Of a DNA stretch of 64,000 nucleotides, positions 16,263-24,496 are shown piece by piece (the first letter of the stretch is position 1; each line of letters starts with the position of its first letter). This DNA comes from Kibdelosporangium aridum (GTDB lineage: Bacteria; Actinomycetota; Actinomycetes; Mycobacteriales; Pseudonocardiaceae), in contig NZ_FWXV01000001.1 of assembly GCF_900176515.1 (NCBI RefSeq), forward strand, positions 2,018,699 through 2,082,698. The letters run 5' to 3'. The notes beneath the pieces were generated by a model. It was not told the origin of the DNA and did no database searches. It saw nothing but the letters and a program-made list of their open reading frames with translations. The position numbers and the translations under genes are program-made.

Positions 16263-17228
16263 ATGTCGGAAATCTCCCGCCGTGGCGTCATCGCCGCGGC
16301 CGCAGTTGCTCCGTTTGCCTTACCTGCCACCGCGTCCGCGCAGGAAGCAGCCGTTCTGCCGAGTGGGCGGCAGTTCCCGATCGCGAGCGGCAAGCAGAAG
16401 CTCGTGGTCACCGAAGTCGGGGCGACGCTCAGGTCCTGGCAGGTGGACGGCCGTGAACTCCTGCTGACCCACGACGCCGGCCAGCTCGGTGACAGCTTCT
16501 TCGGCAAAGTCCTGCTGCCGTGGGCGAACCGGATCGACAGCGCCACGTACACGTTCAGGGGCACCGAATACCAGACACCGGCGAGCGAGAACTGGAGCGG
16601 TCACGCCATTCACGGCCTGGTCAGCTGGGTTCCGTGGACTCCGGTGAAACACGACCGGGACCGCGTCATCCTCGCCTACACACTGCACCCGCAGTACGGA
16701 TATCCCTTCACACTGCAGTTCCAACTCGAGTACGCGATACGCAACCAAGGCGTGCACGTCACGTTGACCGCGCGCAACGCCGGGAAACAACCTGCACCAC
16801 TGGGGACCGGCTATCACCCCTACTTCAAGGTCGACGTCAACGCGGCAACACTCACCGTGCCAGCACAGACATACCTGACTAACAACGACATGCTGATCCC
16901 GATCGGACGGGCCAGTGTGGACGGCACGCCGTACGACTTCCGTACCCCGAAACAGGTTGGCACGACGAAACTCGACACGTGCTACACCGACCTAGTCAGA
17001 AAGGACGGTGTAGCGACCGCCGAGGTCAACCAGATCCAGGTCTGGGTCGACGACACGCACAAGTTCATCCAGGTCTACACCGATGACGGCGCGCCCGAGC
17101 GGCCCGCACGCGCCGGCATCAGCATCGAACCTATGACATCCGCGCCCAACGCGTTCAACTCCGGCGACGGGTTGATCACGCTTGATCCTGGCCAGACGTA
17201 CCGTGGCAGCTGGGGCCTACGAATCTAG
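16263..17228 (+). CDS. Tat-exported aldose 1-epimerase (mutarotase)
   Basis: A 321-aa protein with an N-terminal twin-arginine signal (ISRRGVIAAAAVAPFALPATASA, cleavage near residue 27) followed by a galactose-mutarotase fold. Active-site landmarks include PWANRID (~85), HAIHGLV (His ~115), GTGYHPYF (His ~180) and IEPMTSAPNAFN with the catalytic Glu (~287). It interconverts alpha and beta anomers of aldoses. ATG 16263 is chosen because the RR pair then sits at residues 6-7; the in-frame ATG 16233 would bury the signal. It is convergent with, and overlaps by 12 bp, a secreted sugar dehydrogenase that would use the sugar product. Confidence 0.87.
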   Translation: MSEISRRGVIAAAAVAPFALPATASAQEAAVLPSGRQFPIASGKQKLVVTEVGATLRSWQVDGRELLLTHDAGQLGDSFFGKVLLPWANRIDSATYTFRGTEYQTPASENWSGHAIHGLVSWVPWTPVKHDRDRVILAYTLHPQYGYPFTLQFQLEYAIRNQGVHVTLTARNAGKQPAPLGTGYHPYFKVDVNAATLTVPAQTYLTNNDMLIPIGRASVDGTPYDFRTPKQVGTTKLDTCYTDLVRKDGVATAEVNQIQVWVDDTHKFIQVYTDDGAPERPARAGISIEPMTSAPNAFNSGDGLITLDPGQTYRGSWGLRI

Positions 17229-18542
17229 CTTGAACTCCAGGATCGACCCGGGATTGGCGAGGACGTCGGTGGGTTTGCCATCGGCGTCCCTCGTCTGGCC
17301 AACGCTGTCCGTGGCGACATAGACCGTCTTGCCGTCAGGACTCACGGCGGTGTCCCGGTATCGGTTGACAGTACGGAAAAGCGGCTCCACCGAAGAGACC
17401 CGCGTGCCGTCGTGGCTGAGCCGCAACCGGTGCACAGTGCCGTCCTTCAGGGCGGGCATCAGCAGGCTTCCCCTGGCGTAGTCCAGGCTTGCCGGTGCCA
17501 CGGTCGGCCAGCAGATGTACCACTGCTCGTCCTCAGCGCACTTCTCGTCGGTGAAGTCGTGCGAGCTCGGCACGGTGTGGAACGTCCTGATGGGTGGCAC
17601 GAAACTCGACTGCCAGGAGGATTCTGTCGTCTGGGGCACCGAAGGCGGGATGACGAAGTCGGAGTAGTCCAGGTCCGCGCAGTCCGGAGCAGCCGACCAG
17701 TTGCCGTAGACATACGCTTTGTCGTCACGGTATCCCGCGACGTGCGGCCAGCCGTAGTTCTTGCCTCGCGCGATGACATTGACTTCGTCATCGGTCTTCG
17801 GGCCTTGTTCGCTCGAGTACAGGATCCCTGTGGGCCCGAAGACCAGGCCTTGGGCGTTGCGGTGCCCATAGGTGTAGACGTGGCTACGAACCCCGTCGAG
17901 CACTGGATTGTCAGCGGGGATCGAACCGTCCAGGTTGAGGCGCAACACCTTCCCTCGATACGCCGACCAATCCTTGGCCCGCACCTCGGCGGCGACCGGA
18001 AGCCGTTGGGCTTCAATGGGTTGGCACATCTGCGAGAACTGGTTCGCGCCTTGGTCGCCGATCGTGTAGTACAGCTTGGTGTCCGGCCCGAGCACCAGCC
18101 GCGCCGACTGGTGGTCCGTTCCGCCTGGCAGACCGGCGATCACGTCGACCGGATCGCGTAACAGCCCGTCCACCGCGGTGAATCGGACGATCTTGGTTCG
18201 CCGCTGCAAAGCTGGGCCGGGATCGGAATCATAGGTGTACGCAAGAAAGACGTGCGGCAGCCGCAGTGCCATGCCGAGCACGCCATCCTGCGACGTGTGC
18301 ACGGCGTCGGTGATGGTCGCGGCGACGTGCTTCTCCCCTGTCCTCGGGTCGATCCGCAGTACGCGTAAGCCGGACTTCTCAGTCGTCCAGATGAACCCGT
18401 CCGGGCCGAGGGTGATCTCGTACGGGCCGTCCAGACCTGTGGTCACAACACGAAGGCCGCTCTCCGCCAACGTCACAGCGGAGGCGGAGAGCGGCAGTGT
18501 GGCGGTCAGTGCCGCCGTGAGGACCAGCGCAGGTATTCGCAT
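17217..18542 (-). CDS. Secreted PQQ-type glucose/sorbosone dehydrogenase
   Basis: A 441-aa exported protein with a Sec signal peptide (cleavage near SASA, ~22) and a six-bladed propeller of the soluble quinoprotein glucose dehydrogenase family. Landmarks are GLDGPYEITLGPDGFIWTTE (~37-56), the catalytic-His region GGTDHQSARLVLGPDTKLYY (~140-160), IGDQGANQ, YGHRNAQGLVFGPTG (~225-240), EQGPKTDDEVN and GKNYGWP. Such enzymes oxidise aldose sugars to lactones with PQQ and pass electrons to an external acceptor. PQQ synthesis genes are not in the window. Adjacent mutarotase suggests a periplasmic or extracellular sugar-oxidation pair. Confidence 0.87.
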   Translation of the reverse strand: MRIPALVLTAALTATLPLSASAVTLAESGLRVVTTGLDGPYEITLGPDGFIWTTEKSGLRVLRIDPRTGEKHVAATITDAVHTSQDGVLGMALRLPHVFLAYTYDSDPGPALQRRTKIVRFTAVDGLLRDPVDVIAGLPGGTDHQSARLVLGPDTKLYYTIGDQGANQFSQMCQPIEAQRLPVAAEVRAKDWSAYRGKVLRLNLDGSIPADNPVLDGVRSHVYTYGHRNAQGLVFGPTGILYSSEQGPKTDDEVNVIARGKNYGWPHVAGYRDDKAYVYGNWSAAPDCADLDYSDFVIPPSVPQTTESSWQSSFVPPIRTFHTVPSSHDFTDEKCAEDEQWYICWPTVAPASLDYARGSLLMPALKDGTVHRLRLSHDGTRVSSVEPLFRTVNRYRDTAVSPDGKTVYVATDSVGQTRDADGKPTDVLANPGSILEFKLDS

Positions 18543-18564
18543 GACCCACCTGGTACCAGACTGA

Positions 18565-20049
18565 TCAACTATTCACCAGTTCCTTGACTTTTTCGGACTT
18601 CTTTCGCAGCGCGATCATCCCGACCACGGCGAACACCACGACGATCGCGGCGCCGATCCCGGCGACGGTGTGCAGTCCGGACGTGAACGCCTGCTGCGCG
18701 GTGGCGATCAGGTCCGAAGCCGCCGACGGGGCCAGCTGACCTGCCGCCTGCACCGCACCGGCCAGGCTGTCCGGCGTGCCGGCGGGAACTCCAGCCTGGT
18801 AGATGGCCGTGGCGACACTGCCGAACACCGCGATCCCCATCGCGATCCCGAACTCCGCGACCGTCTCGGACATCGCCGACGCGGCACCCGCCTTCTGCGG
18901 CGGCACGGAACCGACGACCATCTCGGTGCACAGCACGCCCTGCGGGCCCATGCCGAACGCGGCGACGCACAGCCCGACGACGATCGCAAGCAGCCCGCCA
19001 GGGCCTTCGGCCTGCGTGAACAGCAGGATCCCGAGCGAGGCGACGAGCATGCCGAAGCCGAGCACGAACTCGGGACGGAACCGCTGCGCCAGCTTCGGCG
19101 CGATCAGCGAACCGATCACCACGGCGATCGCCTGCGGCACCAGCCACAACCCGGCCTCAGCCGCGTCCAGCCCGGCGACCAGCTGCAGGTACTGGCTCAC
19201 CAGCAGGAACAACCCGCCCATGGTCAGCGCGCCGACAGCCAGGATGCTCAGCGCCGCACTGAACTTGCGGACCTTGAACAGGCCGAGGTCCAGCATCGGG
19301 GTGACCAGCGTGCGCTGCCGCTTGACGAACACCGAGCCGACCAGCAGGCCGGCCACGAGGACAACGACGTTGACCAGGCCGAGGCCGTCCTTCGCGATCT
19401 CCTTCAGGCCGTAGATGACCGGCAGGATCGCGCCGAGCGACAGGCCGACGCTGACCAGGTCGAGCCGCCCGGCCGAGGTGTCCTTGTACTCCGGCAGCAG
19501 CTTCGGCGCGGTGACCAGCAGCAACACCATGACCGGGACGGCGAGCAGGAACACCGAGCCCCAGTGGAAGTTCTCCAGCAGCACGCCGCCGACGACCGGG
19601 CCGATCACCATGCCGCCCATGAAGCAGCTCATCCACACCGCGATCGCGGTGCCGCGCTGCTTGCCGTCCTGGAACATGTTGCTGATCAGCGCCAACGTCG
19701 AGGGCATCAGCGTGGCACCGGCGACGCCGAGCACGGCACGCGCGGCGACCAGCATCTCGGCGCTGCCGGCGAACGCGGCCACGATGGATGCCGCCCCGAA
19801 CGCCGCGCCCCCGATCATCAGCAGTTTCCGCCTGCCGATCCGGTCACCGAGGGTTCCCATCGTGACCAGGAACCCGGCTACCAGAAACCCGTAGATGTCG
19901 ATGATCCACAACAGCTGGCTGCTGCTCGGCCGCAGGTCGGCGGCCAGGTGCGGAACCGCGAGGTGCAGCACGCTCATGTCCAGCGACAGCAGCAGCGTCG
20001 GAAATGCGAGTACCGCCAGTCCCAGCCACTCGCGTCGTCCCGCCTTCAT
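18565..20049 (-). CDS. MFS multidrug exporter (DHA2 family)
   Basis: A 494-aa, 14-helix major facilitator protein. Motif A between helices 2 and 3 is GTLGDRIGRRKLLMIG (~65-80), motif C is in helix 5 (GMVIGPVVGGVLLEN, ~145-160), and the N-terminal helix carries LLLSLDMSVLHLAVP, typical of the EmrB/QacA-like DHA2 exporters driven by proton exchange. GGGAGAA precedes ATG 20049; an in-frame upstream ATG lacks support. The drug is unknown and no regulator is adjacent. Confidence 0.92.
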   Translation of the reverse strand: MKAGRREWLGLAVLAFPTLLLSLDMSVLHLAVPHLAADLRPSSSQLLWIIDIYGFLVAGFLVTMGTLGDRIGRRKLLMIGGAAFGAASIVAAFAGSAEMLVAARAVLGVAGATLMPSTLALISNMFQDGKQRGTAIAVWMSCFMGGMVIGPVVGGVLLENFHWGSVFLLAVPVMVLLLVTAPKLLPEYKDTSAGRLDLVSVGLSLGAILPVIYGLKEIAKDGLGLVNVVVLVAGLLVGSVFVKRQRTLVTPMLDLGLFKVRKFSAALSILAVGALTMGGLFLLVSQYLQLVAGLDAAEAGLWLVPQAIAVVIGSLIAPKLAQRFRPEFVLGFGMLVASLGILLFTQAEGPGGLLAIVVGLCVAAFGMGPQGVLCTEMVVGSVPPQKAGAASAMSETVAEFGIAMGIAVFGSVATAIYQAGVPAGTPDSLAGAVQAAGQLAPSAASDLIATAQQAFTSGLHTVAGIGAAIVVVFAVVGMIALRKKSEKVKELVNS

Positions 20050-20192
20050 CGTGTTCTCCCTGTGTCCTAGGTGTCTCTTCACCTCCTCGTCGATCCCCGG
20101 CAGGCCAGATCGACATCCGGCCGCGAAAAGATTGAGAAAGTTTCTGACGGGAACCCCGCTATCACCCCACGAGCAGAGGACAAGGAGCTCTC

Positions 20193-20810
20193 ATGCGGCG
20201 CCTGATCGCTGTCCCCGCGCTGGTCACGGCGTTGGTTCTGACGGCATGCACCAGCGGCCAGCAGCAGCCGGCAGGCACCAGCCCGGCACCCACCACGCCG
20301 ACCACCGCGGCCGCGCCCGATCCGGCCAAGGTCGGCTTCGTCGGCGACCTGTGTGACGCCGTCGCCGAGTTCGTGGTGCCCGCCGCGGGCTACCGTCCGG
20401 ACACCAGCAGTCAGACCGCGGCAGTGAACTCGTACAAGACGCAGCTGGCCCGGATGTCCGAAGGCCTGCAGGACGCCACTGAGAACCTGAATGACGTCAA
20501 CACGGCCGCGGTGCCCGACGGCCAGGCAGCGGTCAACGACATGCGGTCGGCGTTCGCGCAGATGAAGCAGACCGTGGACAGCGCCAAGTCGAAGCTCGAC
20601 TCGGTCGACATGACCAACCAGCAGGCGGTGGCCACCGCGGTGCAGGACGTCAACAAGCAGATGGCCAGCCTCGGCGGGATGAAGAACCCGCTCAACCAGC
20701 CCGCGCTGGAGACGCCGGAGATGGAGCAGGCGGCCGCGCAGGCGCCCGAGTGCCAGAAGATCAAGCAGGTGATCGCGAACCGGGCAACGGCCCCGCCGAC
20801 GACGTCCTGA
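20193..20810 (+). CDS. Small lipoprotein, helical (205 aa)
   Basis: A lipoprotein signal peptide with lipobox LTAC (Cys 19) is followed by a Pro/Thr/Ala-rich linker (20-45) and a soluble helical domain with two cysteines (Cys 53 region DLCDAV and the late PECQKIK), likely disulphide-linked. AAGGAG lies just before ATG 20193. I recognise no named family; helical lipoproteins of this kind are common hypothetical cell-surface proteins in actinomycetes. It is divergent from the MFS exporter with a 143-bp spacer. Confidence 0.8.
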   Translation: MRRLIAVPALVTALVLTACTSGQQQPAGTSPAPTTPTTAAAPDPAKVGFVGDLCDAVAEFVVPAAGYRPDTSSQTAAVNSYKTQLARMSEGLQDATENLNDVNTAAVPDGQAAVNDMRSAFAQMKQTVDSAKSKLDSVDMTNQQAVATAVQDVNKQMASLGGMKNPLNQPALETPEMEQAAAQAPECQKIKQVIANRATAPPTTS

Positions 20811-20968
20811 CCCGACTGTCTGTCCACACGGGAGGGATCTGTCCACAAGCGACAAATTGGCTCTGCGCCTTGGGCAGTCGGACAAGGTGACGGATGGCCA
20901 GTTCACTGCTACCGTGTACGTGACAAACTAACCAACTGCGCTGGTCAAACGAAAAGCCAGATGAACCA

Positions 20969-21019
20969 TTGCGTCACAATCTGAAACCAACCTAAACTCA
21001 CACCTTCGTTCGACGAACG
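20969..21019 (+). promoter_or_regulatory. Promoter and dyad upstream of DUF742 gene
   Basis: TTGCGT (20969-20974), an 18-base spacer and TAAACT (20993-20998) form a candidate promoter in an AT-rich stretch. Just downstream, at about +1, lies the perfect dyad CGTTCG-A-CGAACG (21007-21019), a possible repressor site. The half-sites are in the order opposite to that of an actinobacterial LexA box, so an SOS role is unlikely. The gap 20811-20968 holds no gene that I can support. Confidence 0.4.
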
Positions 21020-21038
21020 CGGGTGGTGAAGGTCCGCC

Positions 21039-21599
21039 ATGGGCGACGACGGTCGACTCAATGGATTGTTCTTCGGAGGCTGGGGCGACTACCGAACCTG
21101 GGCCGATCACGACTTCCAATTACGTTCGTCCGTGGAGAAAGTCCCAGTGCGCGAAGAAAATCCAGCTCAGGACCAGCCGCCGACCCAGCCGGACATGGAG
21201 CCGGTCATCCCATCCTGGGAGGCCGAACACGCCGCCGAGGCCATTGCGGCAGAAGAGGTCGAGCCGCGCAGGCTGGTCCGCCCGTACACCCGGACCGGCG
21301 GACGCACCCGCCCGGCGCACTCACTCGAACTCGAGACGCTGCTGTCGTATTCACCCGGATGGCAGACAGACCTGAACACGCTGCGTGCCGACCATCGCGC
21401 GATCTGCCTCGCCTGCCACACCCCGCAGTCGACCGCGGAGCTGGCTGTCCACCTTGGACTTCCGCTGGGCGCGGCCCGGGTGCTGATCGCCGACGTCGTC
21501 GAACTGGGCCTGATTCACGTGCATGAACTGGAACTCGTGGGCAGCCGGCCGTCGATGGATCTGCTCGAACGGGTGCACGCCGGGTTGCTCAGACTCTAG
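21039..21599 (+). CDS. Orphan DUF742 (conservon CvnC-like) protein
   Basis: A 186-aa protein: an acidic, disordered N-terminal half (1-80) and a C-terminal DUF742 domain with RRLVRPYTRTGGRT (~83-96) and a winged-helix-like core (LACHTPQSTAELAVHLGLPLGAARVLIADVVELG, split over ~127-160). DUF742 proteins are normally the third member of actinobacterial conservons (kinase, roadblock, DUF742, GTPase), where they help couple sensor kinase to GTPase. None of these partners is adjacent, so this copy is an orphan that may plug into a conservon elsewhere. GAAGG precedes ATG 21039. Its stop shares CTAG with the convergent DUF2199 gene. Confidence 0.82.
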   Translation: MGDDGRLNGLFFGGWGDYRTWADHDFQLRSSVEKVPVREENPAQDQPPTQPDMEPVIPSWEAEHAAEAIAAEEVEPRRLVRPYTRTGGRTRPAHSLELETLLSYSPGWQTDLNTLRADHRAICLACHTPQSTAELAVHLGLPLGAARVLIADVVELGLIHVHELELVGSRPSMDLLERVHAGLLRL

Positions 21600-22822
21600 G
21601 GCCGGTAGGTCATGGAGTTGAACACGTGCATGGCCCACGCGTGGTCCGCGGGCGCGTCGTGGATGCACACCGCTCTCAACATCCGGCCGGGACGCACGAC
21701 GAAACAGTGGACCTCGTTCTGCTCGTGACCATCCACAGTGGTCTCCATCCACCGCGCGTGGCGCAGCTCGTCCCCGGCCCGCCGCCAGCACATCTGGTCG
21801 TCCGGCAGCTGCGGACCGCCGTCCAGCAACACGTCGAGGAACTCGTCGACCGACCGCCCGGCCCGATCGTCGAACTGGTCAATGAGGACAGTCCGGTACC
21901 TCCCGGCGAACCGCACGGTGTGGTCGTCCACCCTGGCCGACAGCCCGGCGCTGCGTTCGATGCTCCAGTGCTCGCCGATCCGTTCCTGGAAGCTCACCGG
22001 CAGCGCGTCGGCGAAGTAGCTCAGCACATGATCACGTTCCCACGTCTCGGTCAGCACGCGGTGCAACACCGGATGCTCGGACGCGTCCACGACTGGAATT
22101 TTGTCGGCCTCATGCACCGCGGCGGTCAGCGGAGCCTCATATATCTCGTGGCCCCACGGCCGGATCATGTTGGCAAGGGTCCCCTGCACCACGAGATCTT
22201 GGTAAGCCTGCTCCGACCACACGGATACGACGTGCTCGAAATCGGCGTCGCTGACACGCACCCATACTCCGAGCACCAGTCGCAGGTCATCCGTCAGCGC
22301 CACGGGCATCACGCAGCGGACGAACCCTCCTTCACCGTCCACTCGCACCAGTCGGAGATTTACCTTCTCCACCTCGGTATCGGATTTGTCGTACGCGACG
22401 TCCGGCAGGTCGAAGCCGAAGTCGATCTGGCCGGTCGTCTCGATCAGCTCGCCACAGCAGCCACACCGGGCGGGCGTCCACCGCTCCCACGGCAACGCCT
22501 CGCGCCAACCGTCTTGGCCGGACGCCCACAGGGAGATCACCTGAGCGACAAGATCATGCGCGCCGAATTCGTTCTCCCGGCTGACGACCGCGGTGAAATG
22601 CGCGTCCGGGCCGCCGTCCCGGTACTCGATGTCGTAGTAGCTGAAGTCGTCGCTGATCCTCAGCTGCATGTAGTACTCGTCGTTGGGCGCGTCGACCCGG
22701 TCGACGATCAGGAACTGGTGCCTCAGGTTGAGCTCGCTGATCAGGTCGTACAGCTGCTCCTCGGACGGGTCCGACCACGTGCGGTCGACCCGTTCCATCC
22801 GTACCGAGATCCGCTCAGCCAT
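21596..22822 (-). CDS. DUF2199-domain protein
   Basis: A 408-aa cytosolic acidic protein. The N-terminal third (~10-105) is an alpha/beta region ending in DLVAQVISLWASGQDGWREALPWERW, reminiscent of small immunity or SUKH-like folds but not assignable. From about residue 115 comes a DUF2199-like domain, RCGCCGELIETTGQIDFGFDL... with the paired cysteines expected at its start, followed by FVRCVMPVALTDD and GVWVRVSDADFEHV. Function is unknown. It begins only 10 bases after the stop of the last methyltransferase gene of the siderophore operon, so it may be co-transcribed although nothing in it suggests a metabolic role. Confidence 0.72.
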   Translation of the reverse strand: MAERISVRMERVDRTWSDPSEEQLYDLISELNLRHQFLIVDRVDAPNDEYYMQLRISDDFSYYDIEYRDGGPDAHFTAVVSRENEFGAHDLVAQVISLWASGQDGWREALPWERWTPARCGCCGELIETTGQIDFGFDLPDVAYDKSDTEVEKVNLRLVRVDGEGGFVRCVMPVALTDDLRLVLGVWVRVSDADFEHVVSVWSEQAYQDLVVQGTLANMIRPWGHEIYEAPLTAAVHEADKIPVVDASEHPVLHRVLTETWERDHVLSYFADALPVSFQERIGEHWSIERSAGLSARVDDHTVRFAGRYRTVLIDQFDDRAGRSVDEFLDVLLDGGPQLPDDQMCWRRAGDELRHARWMETTVDGHEQNEVHCFVVRPGRMLRAVCIHDAPADHAWAMHVFNSMTYRP

Positions 22823-22832
22823 GCCGCAGACC

Positions 22833-23522
22833 TTAGCCGGGCACTCCCGCTGACCGGGTCAGAACGTGGACATCCGGTGCGATCCGGCGGCACCGGAAGC
22901 CGACGGCCTCCGCGGCCAGAACCGACGCATCGATCCGGTCCCACCGCATCGGCACGTCGAGCTCACGCAGACACCGGCCGGCACTGAGGACTCGATATCG
23001 GAGAGTCCAGCCGTGATCACTCGGCGTGCTCCACACCTCGTATTCCATGGCACCGACGCGGGTATGGGCGATGCGGAGGGTGAAAGCAGGGGGCGCGGTC
23101 TCGTCCATCAACTCGACGACCACCGGTGCTCCGACGTCCATCCGGGCGGCCAGGACCGTCCACAACGAGACCCGCTCGGACGCGGACAAATGCCCTAGAA
23201 CCCCGCAGCACAGCGCTCCGCCGATGCGTGGGGGCAGCTCGACCCCGGGAACACAACCATCCACAACGGACACCTCAATGCCGGTCATGGCGACCCGCGT
23301 GGCCAACGCGATCCGCATACCCACCGATGGCTCGATGGCCACGATGGGCGCCGAGGGAAAGGTCTCCGCGAGTGCGAGAGTGCCCAGCCCGGTCCCTGCC
23401 CCGATGTCGACCAGTGTCCCGGTCGCGCCGCGTAACCCGGACATGATCAGGGGACGTTTCCGCGCCCACAGCTCCCGGCTGGTGACGTCGTAGAACTCCG
23501 CGGACGCACTGTACGGATCCAT
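22833..23522 (-). CDS. SAM-dependent methyltransferase (class I)
   Basis: A 229-aa class I methyltransferase. Motif I is LVDIGAGTGLGTLALAE (~37-53), motif II ends in VAIEPS (~62-67), followed by a CGVLGHLSASERVSLW helix region. It begins at ATG 23522, sharing one base with the stop of the preceding O-methyltransferase gene (TGATG). It is the last obvious gene of the leftward siderophore operon and could methylate the aryl or heterocyclic scaffold; the acceptor atom cannot be told from sequence. Confidence 0.8.
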   Translation of the reverse strand: MDPYSASAEFYDVTSRELWARKRPLIMSGLRGATGTLVDIGAGTGLGTLALAETFPSAPIVAIEPSVGMRIALATRVAMTGIEVSVVDGCVPGVELPPRIGGALCCGVLGHLSASERVSLWTVLAARMDVGAPVVVELMDETAPPAFTLRIAHTRVGAMEYEVWSTPSDHGWTLRYRVLSAGRCLRELDVPMRWDRIDASVLAAEAVGFRCRRIAPDVHVLTRSAGVPG

Positions 23523-24496
23523 CACCGGCTGTACTCCAGCAGCGAAATGCCACCAGCCAGCAACGACCGCGAGAGCTGACGCAACCCGGCCGCACCGGCA
23601 AGCAGGTCGAGCTGTTCGGGCGTACGTTCCTTGCCACCGAACAAAACCAGCAACCGCAGGTCCATCGCGGTGGCTCGTTCGGGCCACTCCCCCGTGTCCA
23701 GGTTCTCCACAATCACCACCCGCCCGGCGACCTCGGCACACCGACGCAGAATCCGTACTGTGTCCGCGTCGTTCCAGTCGTGCAGAACCCAGGACAGCAG
23801 GTACACGTCGGCACCCGGAGGCAGCGGATCGAAGAAACTCCCGGCCACCGCACGGCACCGGTCAGCCACACCGGCACGAGCAAAGCCCTTGGCAGCAGCC
23901 CCGGCAGCCTCCGGCAGGTCGACCAGGGTTCCTCGCAGTCGCGGATTGGCCAAGGCAAGGCGCGTCAGCAACGACCCGGTTCCGCCACCGACATCCACCA
24001 CGTTCCCGACGGAATCCCAGTCATATCCGGAAACCACAGCAGGCCCGACGAATTGCGTATGAGCGGCCATCAACGAGTCGTAGGACTCCGCGATCTCTGG
24101 ACTGTCCATTGTGTCCTGCCAGAGCTCACGGCCGTACAGCATCGGATACCCGGGCTTGCCGGTCCGGACCACCGCCAGCAACTGCGAGAAGACATGGTCC
24201 ATCCGTCCGCCCGCGCCTTCGAGGTCGAACCAGTCCCGAAGCCGCAAAGGATGACCCGACAGCAACGGCCTTGCCGAGTCCGTCAACGCGAACACGCCCG
24301 GCGATGTCTCCTTGAACAACTCGCGACACGCCAGGTACCGCAATACTCGGTGCAGTGCGTCCTCATCGGCACCGGACCGGGCGGCCAGCGTGGCGACATC
24401 GGTGACACCGGCCGCGATCAGGTCGGCGATCCGGAGCGTGGCGACCACGCGCACCGCCCACGGCGACGCGAGATCGGACAGGGCCATCAGGTTCAT
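23522..24496 (-). CDS. AdoMet-dependent O-methyltransferase (acetylserotonin/hydroxyneurosporene type)
   Basis: A 324-aa methyltransferase with the plant-type O-MT layout: an N-terminal winged-helix dimerisation domain (LATLRIADLIAAGVTDVATLA, ~20-75), then the SAM domain with VVDVGGGTGSLLTRLALANP (~160-180), GTLVDLPEAA, and the catalytic-His segment LSWVLHDWNDADTVRILRRC (~240). The family methylates phenolic or carboxyl oxygens in antibiotic pathways. ATG 24496 overlaps the P450 stop by ATGA. In this operon a phenolic or enolic oxygen of the salicyl product is the obvious but unproven target; blocking the phenol would change metal binding. Confidence 0.85.
   Translation of the reverse strand: MNLMALSDLASPWAVRVVATLRIADLIAAGVTDVATLAARSGADEDALHRVLRYLACRELFKETSPGVFALTDSARPLLSGHPLRLRDWFDLEGAGGRMDHVFSQLLAVVRTGKPGYPMLYGRELWQDTMDSPEIAESYDSLMAAHTQFVGPAVVSGYDWDSVGNVVDVGGGTGSLLTRLALANPRLRGTLVDLPEAAGAAAKGFARAGVADRCRAVAGSFFDPLPPGADVYLLSWVLHDWNDADTVRILRRCAEVAGRVVIVENLDTGEWPERATAMDLRLLVLFGGKERTPEQLDLLAGAAGLRQLSRSLLAGGISLLEYSR

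Noticed and set aside
20814..20881. CCGACTG and CAGTCGG as a terminator after the lipoprotein gene
   Set aside because: The seven-base arms are about 55 bases apart, too far for a useful hairpin.
21007..21019. CGTTCG-A-CGAACG as a LexA/SOS box
   Set aside because: Actinobacterial SOS boxes have the half-sites in the order CGAAC-N4-GTTCG; here the order is reversed and the spacer is a single base.
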